A DNA stretch of 39,085 bases from Ruminococcus sp. (GTDB taxonomy: Bacteria > Bacillota > Clostridia > Oscillospirales > Ruminococcaceae), in the NCBI GenBank assembly GCA_017960805.1, contig JAGCYM010000023.1, positions 107,103 through 146,187 on the forward strand, written 5' to 3'. Under the pieces are notes generated by a model that ran no database searches, was not told the origin of the DNA, and saw only the letters and a list, made by a program, of their open reading frames with translations. The translations under genes and the position numbers were made by a program. Below, piece by piece: positions 7,880-17,004 of this stretch (position 1 is the first letter of the stretch; every line of letters starts with the position of its first letter).

Positions 7880-8947
7880 ATGGAAATCAAATTTACAAAA
7901 GCAGCATCTCTTAAGGCTAAGCCACAGCCTGGTGACAAGCTCGGCTTTGGTCACATCTTCACAGATTATATGCTCGTAATGCCTTATGATGAAGGTCAGG
8001 GCTGGCACGATCCTGAGATCAAGCCATACGCTCCTATCGAGCTCTCACCTGCCGCTATGTGTCTTCACTACGGTCAGGAAGTATTTGAAGGTATGAAGGC
8101 TTACCGCACCGCTGAAGGCAGGGTACAGCTCTTCCGTCCTGAGGAGAACTTCAAGAGACTCAACAAATCCAACGAAAGACTTGTTATTCCTGAGCTCCCT
8201 GAGGATCTTGCTCTTAACTGCCTTATGGAACTTCTCAAGATCGAGAAGGACTGGGTACCTTCAAAGGAAGGCGAGTCACTCTACATCCGTCCTTTCATCA
8301 TCGCAGTTGATCCTTTCCTCGGTGTTAAGCCAGGTGCTCAGTACCTCTTCATAATCATCCTCTCACCTTCAGGTGCATACTACGAGAGTGGTCTCAATCC
8401 TGTTAACATCTACGTTGAGAGCAAGTATGTCCGCGCTGTAAGAGGCGGTATGGGATTTGCAAAGACTGGCGGTAACTACGCTGCTTCTCTTATCGGACAG
8501 GATGAAGCTCACAAGCAGAACTACTCACAGGTTCTCTGGCTCGACGGCGTTGAGCAGAAGTACATTGAGGAAGTTGGTGCTATGAACATCTTCTTTGTTA
8601 TCGACGGCAAGGTTGTTACTCCTATGCTCCAGGGTTCTATCCTTCCTGGTATTACAAGAAAGTCCGCTATCGAAGTTTGCAAGAGCAAAGGCCTGACAGT
8701 TGAAGAAAGACGCATCGACATCCAGGAAATCGCTGATGCTTATGATGCCGGCAAGCTCGATGAGGTATTCGGTACAGGTACAGCTGCTGTTATCTCCCCT
8801 GTTGGTCACCTCAAGTGGAACGACAAGGTAATGGAAATCAACGGCAACAAGATCGGCAAGATTTCTCAGATGCTCTATGATACAATGACTGGTATCCAGT
8901 GGGGCAAGATCGAGGATACATTCGGCTGGATCGTTCCTGTTGAATAA
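7880..8947 (+). CDS. ilvE: Branched-chain amino acid aminotransferase
   Basis: This 355-residue PLP fold-type IV enzyme catalyses the last transamination in Ile, Leu and Val synthesis. It is of the longer (eukaryote-like, IlvE type II) class: '[12 protein letters not shown]', '[14 protein letters not shown]', '[12 protein letters not shown]' with the PLP lysine at K195, '[11 protein letters not shown]' and '[13 protein letters not shown]'. ATG at 7880 is chosen over TTG at 7871 because AAGAAGG ends 9 bp upstream. Codons are strongly biased toward C- and G-ending forms (aag, ctc, atc, gac), unlike its neighbours, which suggests high expression. Two strong terminators follow. Confidence 0.96.
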   Translation: MEIKFTKAASLKAKPQPGDKLGFGHIFTDYMLVMPYDEGQGWHDPEIKPYAPIELSPAAMCLHYGQEVFEGMKAYRTAEGRVQLFRPEENFKRLNKSNERLVIPELPEDLALNCLMELLKIEKDWVPSKEGESLYIRPFIIAVDPFLGVKPGAQYLFIIILSPSGAYYESGLNPVNIYVESKYVRAVRGGMGFAKTGGNYAASLIGQDEAHKQNYSQVLWLDGVEQKYIEEVGAMNIFFVIDGKVVTPMLQGSILPGITRKSAIEVCKSKGLTVEERRIDIQEIADAYDAGKLDEVFGTGTAAVISPVGHLKWNDKVMEINGNKIGKISQMLYDTMTGIQWGKIEDTFGWIVPVE

Positions 8948-8962
8948 TCATTTTAAAATTAT

Positions 8963-8998
8963 AATACCCGTTCTCAGATCCGAGAACGGGTATTTTTT
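8963..8998 (+). terminator. Strong Rho-independent terminator of ilvE
   Basis: AATACCCGTTCTC (8963-8975) pairs with GAGAACGGGTATT (8982-8994), 6-nt loop, then a T-run. Confidence 0.93.
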
Positions 8999-9004
8999 CA
9001 TAGG

Positions 9005-9036
9005 AACGGCTCCTTACTGAGTAAGGAGCCGTTTTT
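9005..9036. terminator. Second tandem terminator, between ilvE and GH95 gene
   Basis: AACGGCTCCTTAC (9005-9017) pairs with GTAAGGAGCCGTT (9021-9033), 3-nt loop, followed by TTT on the plus strand. It lies just past the GH95 stop on the minus strand, so together with the first hairpin it probably separates the convergent units in both directions. Confidence 0.85.
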
Positions 9037-9042
9037 GATGTA

Positions 9043-12000
9043 TTATAGTTTTTTACTGCTTCCAAGCAGATATTTCTGAAGAAGCACCATATCATTTATG
9101 CTGATTTTTTCATCCGGGTCAATATCAGCATTAGATTTTGCCAGACCTTCAAGTTCTGCTTTTCCTGTCAGAGCCTGACGTCCTAGTATGAGGTCAAAAG
9201 TATCGACAACTCTGTCTCCATCGATATCTCCCTTTATACCGTAGAAGCTGAAATCAGCCACATTGAAGAGGAAGTCCTCTGTTCCGGTAAATACAAGATA
9301 GACATCATTAACACCAGTACACTGTTTGGTCTTGCATTCAAATTCCTTGAACTCAGTCCATCCGTCAGTTCCTGTTATATCACATGTACCTAAAAGAGTA
9401 CCATTGACTCCTCCGACACGAATCTCTATACTTCCGCCAGCTGACTCACTTGCCGCATTTACACGGAATCCCTGTGCGCCAGTCTCAAAGTCCATATTCT
9501 TGTATACAACATATGAACCATCCGTTATATATCCGAGATCTGTATCATCATGATCCTTACGGACTGTACCGTGTTTAGAACGATAGCTGCAAGCCTCAGT
9601 CTTTTTAAATGCCGTAACTGGTACAGGAGGTTTTCCGCTTCCTCCCCAGAGTTCAAGCTCATATACTCTCGCTCCGCCATCATTGCTCTGAGTAGATGTT
9701 AACATTGTAAGCTTAACATATCTAGCTGAAACATCCTTCAGACTTGAACCAGCAACAGTCTTGGTATTACCATATACCGTATCGATCTCACTCCAGCTTG
9801 TTCCGTCTGTACTTGCTTCAAGCTTGAAGTCTCGAGCATTATACTTTATATCTTCCTTAACACCAGCAAACTTGATAACATATCTGCTGATATCTACTTC
9901 TTCACCAAGGTCAACCTGAACCCACTCTCCGCTTAGTCCGTCAAGATGACTCCACTTTGTATTGTCCTTGCCATCCACTACGAACGCAGCTTCTGTATCA
10001 TCATCAGAACCGGAACAGGTAACATTCTTTCCAAGCGCAAGATTCTGCATCTCATCAGAACCATTTATTGAAAGTGATCCATCCAGTGTGTATTCCTGAC
10101 CAGCTTCTGTATCAAAGCTGACAGTTGCTCCGGCGTATCTAACAGTACAAACTCCGCCAGAACCTGACAGAATAACTACTTCATCAAGTGAACCATTTGT
10201 CCAGCTCATTTCCTTGATTGTAAAGTTTCCACGTGCGCGAAGACCATTAGCGTGTCCTGTATTCCATTTCTGTGGAAGTGCAGGAAGGAGTGAGATAACA
10301 TCATTGTGGCTCTGAAGCAGCATTTCTGTAACACCTGATGTGAATCCAAAGTTACCATCGATCTGAAACGGAGGATGCGCATCCCAGAGGTTGTCATAAA
10401 GTCGGCCGTTATTACCTACTGGAGATATGAGAAGCTTAACAAGCTTGTACGCATGCTCTCCATCTTCAAGACGTGCCCAGCAATTAAGCTTCCAGCCTTC
10501 AGACCAGCCTGTACCGCTGTCTCCACGTCCGTTAAGTGACGTCTCAGCACCTTTTGCAGTTGTCGGATTATCTGTTGGAGTGATCTCGTATCCAGGGAAA
10601 AGAGCATACATATGAGAAATATGTCTGTGAGTCTCTCTGGGATTATCCCAGTCATGTGCCCATTCCTGAAGCTGTCCCCAGCTACCTATCATTTCAGGTC
10701 TTATGAGAGTAAGCTTGTCGTTGAGCTGAGAACGAAGAGTCTCGTCCCTACCGAGTATCTCAGATGCTTCTGTAACATCTTTAAATAGCTCACGTGCAAT
10801 ACCATTATCCATGGTTACACCATAATCACAGTATGCCTCATTCTGACCACTATAAGGAGGCAGATTGAGCTCTGGAGATGTACTTGGATTGATAACCGAG
10901 TAATCCTGCCCGTCTATCTTGACAGTCTGCATAAGTTGATTAAGGAATGATGCACTTCCCTTGATAGTAGGATAGATTTTTTCAAGATATGAATCATTCT
11001 GGTTGAACCTGTATGCATCATAAAGCATGTTCGATACCCATGCACCACCTACCGGCCACTGTCCCCATGATCCATCGATCGGAGCTGTTCTGTTCCAAAG
11101 ATCTGTATTATGGTGAAGTACCCAACCTTCTGAAATACCATAGTGAACACGAGCTGTCTCGTTTCCGGCATCCTGCATTGAAATAGCTTTATCTACAAAC
11201 GGAGTAAAGCACTCTTCAAGATTAGTCGTAAGAGCTGGCCAATAATTCATCTCATAATTGATATTGGTTGTGGCCTTACTGCCCCAGGCAGGCGAAGAAT
11301 ACTTATTCCAGATACCCTGAAGATTCATCGGCTGAGCATCACGTGAAGCACTGATCATCAGATAACGTCCATACTGATAAAGTACCTTTACCATCTTCGG
11401 ATCATCAGTTCTTCCGAACTCACCGATACGCGAATTAATTGTCTTTGAATTAGCAGTAGCGCTGTCTCCTCCAAGATCAACATCAACGCGCTTGAATAAT
11501 TCCTGATAATCCGCCTTATGAGCACTGTAAAGCTGATCATAAGTCTTTTTCTCTGCTGCGGCCAGGTCAGCCTTTGCATCGCCCTTTTCGTCTCCGTTAC
11601 ATGTCTTGTAGTCAACAAAATTAGTACGAACTGATGTAAGAATCAGAACGGAATCAGCATTAGAAACATTCAGCGTTCCATTGCCTGCACTGACTGAACC
11701 TTTTTCTGGAATGACCTTAGTACGGGATGAGAAATACACCGCACCTTTAACAAAGTTATCATCACTTCCGTGTCCATTAGCCACGAGAGTATCATTTCCT
11801 TCTGCTGAAGCTCCACCATTAAGTACATTCTCGTAACCGAGAGTCATTGATACTGAACCTGACTTGTCAGCGGTGATACGTGTAACCATTACCTGATCAG
11901 GATGGCTAACAAATGTTTCACGAAGATACTTTACACCATTGCATGTGTACTCTGTTCTTGCAACAGCATCATTCATATCAAGAAGACGAGTATAACCGGT

Positions 12001-12486
12001 AACGTTCTTATGACCGAATGAGAGTTTAAGTCCACCTACCATCTGATACTTGGCTTCTCCACCGCCTATCATCTTGCTACCTATAAGGTCATTTGCCTCT
12101 TTGTATTTACCACTTTTAAGAAGATCCTGCGCCTGTTTAAGATATGAGGCTGCCCCTTGCTTGTTATTGTTGCTCGGACCGGAACTCCACACCGTACACT
12201 CATTAAGATCGATGAGTTCATCTGGATAATTACCATACACCATACCTCCTATACGTCCGTTTCCAACAGGAAGTGCACGGTAAAAAGACTCATCATTATT
12301 CCATGCATTGTTAGTATTGATGTTTCCGGCCATACTGTCATAACGCATAACCATGTCATCGTCATACGGATATTCAGCCGCATTCGTGACTGTGGTCACT
12401 ACGTCAGCCCCGGGTATCCCCGAGGCTAACGGCAGTATCATGCAGGCCGAAAGGCATACAGATAGCATTTTCTTTGTCAGTTTCAT
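9043..12486 (-). CDS. Dockerin-bearing GH95 alpha-L-fucosidase-like enzyme (CBM32, CBM6)
   Basis: The 1147-residue secreted enzyme has: signal peptide ~1-37; GH95 ~45-800; F5/8 (CBM32-like) from ~815; CBM6-like from ~959; type I dockerin from ~1084. GH95 inverting-site residues are visible: 'NINYEMNYWPA' (N408, N410), 'LQEWAHDWDNP' (E608, general acid position) and 'HPPFQIDGNFGF' (D710). GH95 enzymes remove alpha-1,2-L-fucose, or alpha-L-galactose, from xyloglucan and related glycans. The dockerin loops 'GDIDGDRVVDTFDL' and 'ADIDPDEKISINDM' imply attachment to a scaffoldin. It is 47 bp after the GH97 gene, so co-transcribed. AGAAGGGG precedes the ATG. The exact substrate is inference. Confidence 0.92.
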   Translation of the reverse strand: MKLTKKMLSVCLSACMILPLASGIPGADVVTTVTNAAEYPYDDDMVMRYDSMAGNINTNNAWNNDESFYRALPVGNGRIGGMVYGNYPDELIDLNECTVWSSGPSNNNKQGAASYLKQAQDLLKSGKYKEANDLIGSKMIGGGEAKYQMVGGLKLSFGHKNVTGYTRLLDMNDAVARTEYTCNGVKYLRETFVSHPDQVMVTRITADKSGSVSMTLGYENVLNGGASAEGNDTLVANGHGSDDNFVKGAVYFSSRTKVIPEKGSVSAGNGTLNVSNADSVLILTSVRTNFVDYKTCNGDEKGDAKADLAAAEKKTYDQLYSAHKADYQELFKRVDVDLGGDSATANSKTINSRIGEFGRTDDPKMVKVLYQYGRYLMISASRDAQPMNLQGIWNKYSSPAWGSKATTNINYEMNYWPALTTNLEECFTPFVDKAISMQDAGNETARVHYGISEGWVLHHNTDLWNRTAPIDGSWGQWPVGGAWVSNMLYDAYRFNQNDSYLEKIYPTIKGSASFLNQLMQTVKIDGQDYSVINPSTSPELNLPPYSGQNEAYCDYGVTMDNGIARELFKDVTEASEILGRDETLRSQLNDKLTLIRPEMIGSWGQLQEWAHDWDNPRETHRHISHMYALFPGYEITPTDNPTTAKGAETSLNGRGDSGTGWSEGWKLNCWARLEDGEHAYKLVKLLISPVGNNGRLYDNLWDAHPPFQIDGNFGFTSGVTEMLLQSHNDVISLLPALPQKWNTGHANGLRARGNFTIKEMSWTNGSLDEVVILSGSGGVCTVRYAGATVSFDTEAGQEYTLDGSLSINGSDEMQNLALGKNVTCSGSDDDTEAAFVVDGKDNTKWSHLDGLSGEWVQVDLGEEVDISRYVIKFAGVKEDIKYNARDFKLEASTDGTSWSEIDTVYGNTKTVAGSSLKDVSARYVKLTMLTSTQSNDGGARVYELELWGGSGKPPVPVTAFKKTEACSYRSKHGTVRKDHDDTDLGYITDGSYVVYKNMDFETGAQGFRVNAASESAGGSIEIRVGGVNGTLLGTCDITGTDGWTEFKEFECKTKQCTGVNDVYLVFTGTEDFLFNVADFSFYGIKGDIDGDRVVDTFDLILGRQALTGKAELEGLAKSNADIDPDEKISINDMVLLQKYLLGSSKKL

Positions 12487-12533
12487 GTTGATTCAAACCC
12501 CTTCTAAAAGTAAATATTTCCCATAAATCCTTA

Positions 12534-15500
12534 TCAAGCTATAAGGATTTTTCTAAGCTGTATAAGGTCAAATGTATCGACTGTGCCGTCTCCATCGAGA
12601 TCAGCTTCTTCAAACTGTTGCTTGGAGAACTTCTCCGCCTTAAGAAGATATCTTTCCATGCAAACCAGATCAGCCGCGCTGACAGTTCCGTCAAGATTTA
12701 TATCGCCCTTAACTTTGTCAAGAGGGATTGCGACTGCAATACGGTCAATTGACGGGCCGTTGCCACTGTCATTGTAAAGCTTTATCGTATTGTTTCCAGC
12801 CTTGAGCTTTACCGTTGTATTGACTGCGCGTATGCCCGACCAGTCACCTGAATTTGCGAACAGATCATCGAGCTTTGTCACAAACTGTCCGTTTACGTCT
12901 ACCTTGAGACTGCGGCGCTCGCCTGATATGTAATAGATACGGAGAGTATACTCACCGTCCTTGTCGACCTTGACACTATCAAATGATACAGAGCCTTTTC
13001 CGCTTCCGCCTATATATCCGACGTACGCACTTCCCGAGCTGTACTTAGCGTCCTTGCCTGTTGTCAGCTTTGCTCCGTCATTTAGTTTTGCATTCTCTGC
13101 TTCATAGAAACGGTAGTTAGAATAAGGTGTAGTAAGCTTCATCTCATTCTTGGTTATCTTGATTACACAACCACCATTAGCAAGAAGCTTCTGTGTAATA
13201 ACATCATTGGAAGTAAGACCTTCAACCTTCTTAACCTCAAGAGCACTTCCGTTAGCGTTATCACCGAAAATGTATGCATTATACTCACCGTCACCAACAA
13301 GGTCAGAAAGCTTGATATTAATAGTACGTGCCGCTAAGGTTGATGCTCCGATATACCACTCATCACCTTTTCTTCTTGCCGTAACATTAAACTGCATCGG
13401 ATAACCGTCTATCACCTTCATATCATCCCATGCAACCGGTACATCATTCAGAAGAGGAAGTGCCGGATTTCCTTCATATGTATATACAGAATGAGCAAAG
13501 TGCTGGATTCCTGATTCAATTGTCACTACATCAGCTAGTGCAAATCCTGCTGTTGCAGCAATTCCGTACACTGGAATACCTGTAGGTGTAAAGTCTGCAG
13601 AACCAACAACATTACGTGTGAATGTATAGGATACTCGGTTGGCAAGAGCAGGACTTGTGAACCACTTATAGTACTCTGTACCGTTTATAGCTTCATATGA
13701 AACAACATTCGGGAAAGTACGGCTTTCTCCACGAGGTATTGTACAACCGTGGAAGAGAACCATCAGATGATTCTTAGCTGCTATAGTTGCACAAAGATAC
13801 ATCTGCTTCATTGTTGCTTGAGTGTCACTCTCATAGTAATCGACCTTTACGCCCTGAACTCCAAGGCCATGAATACGCTCGAATTCACGTACGATAGTCG
13901 CCTCATCAAGAAGTGAGTAATATGGATATGCGGGATTTCCTTTACTATCCTTATAACCGCTGTGTCCCGTGTTGTTAACACCATACCAGAGATAAATTCC
14001 TATTCCTCTCTCAGCACCATATTCACATAATTCCTTGACCTTTGCCGCACTGTCATCCCAGAGAGCCCAGCCAAAATCGAGACATACGAAATCCCAACCG
14101 TTGTCTGCCGCAAAGTCAATATAGTCCTTCTGCGTATGGTACATAACCGGTGAATCTCCGCCGCTGCTCCACCATGACCATGCAGTCTTGCCAGGACGGA
14201 TCCAGCTTGTATCCTCAATTACCGAAGGAGGATTGAGGTTCAGAATAAGATCACTTGATGACATCTCATCAAGAGTATCTCCAATAACTACTGCTCTCCA
14301 TGGTGTATGGAAAGCCTTGCTCATGGAAATACCACTAACCTTGACACCGCCCTTGAAGCGAAGATTATGGTAATTTCCGAGGAACTGAACAGAGCCGGCA
14401 CAATATGGATTTTCCTCATTGAAGACACTCGCCTCTGACACTGTTACCCATGTGCTGTTATTTCCAAGAACACCTGTGTAAGGAAGTGAATATGTAGCGT
14501 TTGTTTCATTAGCTCTGTCCTTAGGAAGTTCAACCATATCCCATTCATATGTTGCGTTCGGCCAGTTGCCCCAGAATTTCGAGTTACCGTCAAAGATTAT
14601 CTCTGTTGATTCCTCTTTAATTGTTCCTCCCTTGTTCAGGGCATAACGTAAACCGATACCGTCGTCATACATACGAATGAATACAGTCAATATAGAATTC
14701 CCCTTTACAAGCGGGAACTGAAGTTCATTATAACGATCACGGATCGTTGTATGCTTACCGTAAGGCATTGTATATATCTCATCATGCGGTGTTATAGTCG
14801 CATCAGGAGCTGTCTTCGGGAATCCGCTTGAAAGATCTTCATTACTCAGAACAATACCCATCTTTGATGGCTGGATAACAGCCTCTCCACCAGCTTTGTT
14901 CACTGAGTAATAATAACTTCCGTTATTGTCATACCAGATTTTGGTTACGAGTTTTCCCGTAGGAGATGTCGTAGTTAAAGACGGAAGACTTGTAACACTT
15001 GCGCCTGTACGTGATTTTGCATTCTCCTCAGTAAACACTTCCTCATAAGTCGTGACTGTATTACCATCAAATGTATACGAGTATAAAGGAAGCGCATCAG
15101 AATTCGGTCCGACGGGCTGGTCGTAAAACTGCACGTCATCAACTGCCATGCTGATATCGCTGTCGGAGTACAGCGAGTGACCTATCGAATTATAGATGTA
15201 CTTATCGAGAACCTTCTCAGAGAAGAGGCTATTCAGTGTGGCGGCTATGGTTTCAGCCTCGTAGCCGACCTTGTTTCCGTCGATGTAATAGGTCGCACCG
15301 TTCGGCGAGCAGGTAAGCATTAGCTCATGCCACTTGCCGCTGTCGGGAGCAGCATTGAGGTCGAATATCGCTCGGTGCTTTTCATCGTTCAGCGTTGAGT
15401 CGCCGGTTCCCGCAAAAATGCTTGCGCGAAAAGCCTTCTTGTCCTTGACATCAATGGAGATATCAGGTGACGAATAAGATGAGGAGTTACCTGTACCGAA

Positions 15501-15857
15501 CGGCACTGTAGCAAACTGGAATAATCTTGAATAGTTTGCTGCGTCTGAATTCAGACGATACTTCATTGAAAATGTGAATCCTTTGTCACATCCGCTCTTG
15601 AACAACTCAGGCAACTCAAGCCAACCTGCTCCGAAAGAACCGCCTTTTAGTGAAAGAACATCCGAACCAAGTTCATTATCCTTCACAATTGAAGCTCCTC
15701 CACGGAGGTAAGCCATCGTATCTGACTTGCCAATACTGCTTACAGCAGTTCCGGTAGCTCCAGCCGCAACTGAAGACGGAAGTGCAGGAAACGTTCCCGC
15801 ACCTAGGGCTATAGCTGCCACAACAGCAGTCACAGCTCTTGTAAGTTTGTGTTTCAT
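12534..15857 (-). CDS. Dockerin-bearing GH97 glycosidase (LamG-like, CBM35-like)
   Basis: The 1107-residue secreted enzyme has: signal peptide ~1-32; concanavalin/LamG-like domain ~50-250; GH97 ~265-905; CBM35-like beta-sandwich from ~915; type I dockerin from ~1045. 'GVQGVKVDYYESDTQ' puts Asp (D673) where retaining GH97 members have their nucleophile, and 'SYEAINGTEYYKW' has the Glu (E722) at the acid/base position. So a retaining alpha-galactosidase or beta-L-arabinopyranosidase type is more likely than the inverting alpha-glucosidase (SusB) type; this is inference. Composition changes at domain edges: LamG and CBM35/dockerin parts are GC-richer than the catalytic core. AGAAGG precedes the ATG. 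Confidence 0.92.
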   Translation of the reverse strand: MKHKLTRAVTAVVAAIALGAGTFPALPSSVAAGATGTAVSSIGKSDTMAYLRGGASIVKDNELGSDVLSLKGGSFGAGWLELPELFKSGCDKGFTFSMKYRLNSDAANYSRLFQFATVPFGTGNSSSYSSPDISIDVKDKKAFRASIFAGTGDSTLNDEKHRAIFDLNAAPDSGKWHELMLTCSPNGATYYIDGNKVGYEAETIAATLNSLFSEKVLDKYIYNSIGHSLYSDSDISMAVDDVQFYDQPVGPNSDALPLYSYTFDGNTVTTYEEVFTEENAKSRTGASVTSLPSLTTTSPTGKLVTKIWYDNNGSYYYSVNKAGGEAVIQPSKMGIVLSNEDLSSGFPKTAPDATITPHDEIYTMPYGKHTTIRDRYNELQFPLVKGNSILTVFIRMYDDGIGLRYALNKGGTIKEESTEIIFDGNSKFWGNWPNATYEWDMVELPKDRANETNATYSLPYTGVLGNNSTWVTVSEASVFNEENPYCAGSVQFLGNYHNLRFKGGVKVSGISMSKAFHTPWRAVVIGDTLDEMSSSDLILNLNPPSVIEDTSWIRPGKTAWSWWSSGGDSPVMYHTQKDYIDFAADNGWDFVCLDFGWALWDDSAAKVKELCEYGAERGIGIYLWYGVNNTGHSGYKDSKGNPAYPYYSLLDEATIVREFERIHGLGVQGVKVDYYESDTQATMKQMYLCATIAAKNHLMVLFHGCTIPRGESRTFPNVVSYEAINGTEYYKWFTSPALANRVSYTFTRNVVGSADFTPTGIPVYGIAATAGFALADVVTIESGIQHFAHSVYTYEGNPALPLLNDVPVAWDDMKVIDGYPMQFNVTARRKGDEWYIGASTLAARTINIKLSDLVGDGEYNAYIFGDNANGSALEVKKVEGLTSNDVITQKLLANGGCVIKITKNEMKLTTPYSNYRFYEAENAKLNDGAKLTTGKDAKYSSGSAYVGYIGGSGKGSVSFDSVKVDKDGEYTLRIYYISGERRSLKVDVNGQFVTKLDDLFANSGDWSGIRAVNTTVKLKAGNNTIKLYNDSGNGPSIDRIAVAIPLDKVKGDINLDGTVSAADLVCMERYLLKAEKFSKQQFEEADLDGDGTVDTFDLIQLRKILIA

Positions 15858-16204
15858 TCTGATTACCTTCTTTCCTGTCCGTCTGCATAACGGAAGATGA
15901 TTATCCCTTTTTAAAATTCGTTAGGGTCAACGATTCTATAACATATCAATTTAAATTTATCACAATTTGTACACATAAAACAACCCATTTTTTTAATAAA
16001 TGGTGTAAATATTGAATATAATAATAAAAAAAGTGAGTAACTAATTGTTGCTTACTTACATTCGGTCCACTACGAGTTCACAAAATGCAAAGTGCATATT
16101 ATAATGGTTGGAAGAAAAAAAGCCAAGTCCAAAATTAATTTTTCATGGACTTGGCTTTATAATTTCTATCCAAATAATAATGAAAACTTTTAGATACAAT
16201 CAAG
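15858..16204. other. 347-bp intergenic region upstream of GH97
   Basis: It holds the GH97 promoter region and the terminator of the metallo-hydrolase gene. A candidate minus-strand extended -10 (TG-n-TATAGA, + positions 15935-15943) lies about 80 bp before GH97. A plus-strand promoter-like pair TTCACA (16077-16082)-17-TATAAT (16100-16105) points into the hairpin at 16119-16158 and would make at most a very short RNA. A weak hairpin GTAAGTAA/TTACTCAC with a T-run on the minus strand lies at about 16024-16060. No gene is seen. Confidence 0.5.
16112..16158 (-). terminator. Terminator of metallo-hydrolase gene
   Basis: AAAGCCAAGTCCA (16119-16131) pairs with TGGACTTGGCTTT (16146-16158); on the minus strand a TTTTTTT run follows. 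It lies 46 bp past the stop at 16205. Confidence 0.88.
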
Positions 16205-16828
16205 TTATTGAAGCTTTATTACAACTTTCACATCGCTTACAACAGATTTTCGAAATATATCTCCGTCCTCCGGATTACCTGCAACCGTGCCATAATGAAC
16301 AGGAATTGCGTACTTAGGTCGGATAGTGTTGATAAGCTCGGCTGCCTGCAAAGCATCGGTAGTAAAGGTTCCGCCAGCAGGAACAAGTGCAATGTCACAT
16401 TTAACCTGCTTGTTCTCAGGAGTAATGTCTGTATCTCCCGCTACGTAAATGCGTCCATTATTAGGACTGTTTATGATATAGCCAAGCCAGCCGTTAGACT
16501 TGGGATGAAATGGCTTCCCGATGTTGTATGCAGGAACAGCCTCAAATTTAATACCGAGAACTTCAAAGCTATCACCTGGAGTAACCTGCTTTACAGTCAA
16601 TCCAAGTTCTTTTGGCTCAGTCATGGAGATCGGACACACTATAACGGTGTCTGATTTCATTACCTTGCTTATATCCTCAGGCGAATAATGGTCAAAATGG
16701 CTATGTGTGATGAGTATAATGTCAGCATCATGAGTTGCGTTTCTTATATTGTACGGATCTGAATAGATTATCTTTCCTTCATCGAGACGTATACTGCTAT
16801 GTTCGTTAATGGTTATGAAATCAAGCAT
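16205..16828 (-). CDS. Metallo-beta-lactamase-fold hydrolase
   Basis: The 207-residue protein carries the metal motif HSHFDH (residues 42-47; HxHxDH), 'YVAGDTDITPE' and the C-terminal 'IPVHYGTVAG' histidine. This fits the UPF0173/UlaG-like branch of MBL-fold hydrolases; the substrate is unknown. AGGAGG lies 7 bp before the ATG. A TATAAT (minus strand, + 16855-16860) lies just upstream. It is divergent from the TipAS-type MerR gene, and the two promoters share a TATAGTTTAT-like stretch, so joint regulation is possible but unproven. Confidence 0.88.
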   Translation of the reverse strand: MLDFITINEHSSIRLDEGKIIYSDPYNIRNATHDADIILITHSHFDHYSPEDISKVMKSDTVIVCPISMTEPKELGLTVKQVTPGDSFEVLGIKFEAVPAYNIGKPFHPKSNGWLGYIINSPNNGRIYVAGDTDITPENKQVKCDIALVPAGGTFTTDALQAAELINTIRPKYAIPVHYGTVAGNPEDGDIFRKSVVSDVKVVIKLQ

Positions 16829-16948
16829 TGAAAGCCCTCCTGATCGTTTTTTTAATTATATCATAAACTATAGGCATTAGAAAGCAGAATAATTGCATAA
16901 ATTAGCAATTCGTTATTTGTATAATATTACAAAATTCATTTCCAAGCC

Positions 16949-16979
16949 TTGACTCTTACGTTACGTTATAGTTTATAAT
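16949..16979 (+). promoter_or_regulatory. MerR-type promoter with 19-bp spacer and operator
   Basis: TTGACT (16949-16954), 19-bp spacer, TATAAT (16974-16979). The spacer contains the dyad ACGT-T-ACGT (16958-16966). A 19-bp spacer with an internal dyad is the hallmark of promoters activated by MerR-family proteins through DNA twisting, so the gene downstream is probably autoregulated. Confidence 0.85.
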
Positions 16980-17004
16980 GATATCATCCGGGGAGGTATG
17001 GACT

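Noticed and set aside
16077-16158. Small RNA from the plus-strand promoter-like TTCACA-17-TATAAT into the hairpin at 16119-16158
   Set aside because: The hairpin is better explained as the minus-strand terminator of the metallo-hydrolase gene; the promoter match is moderate only.
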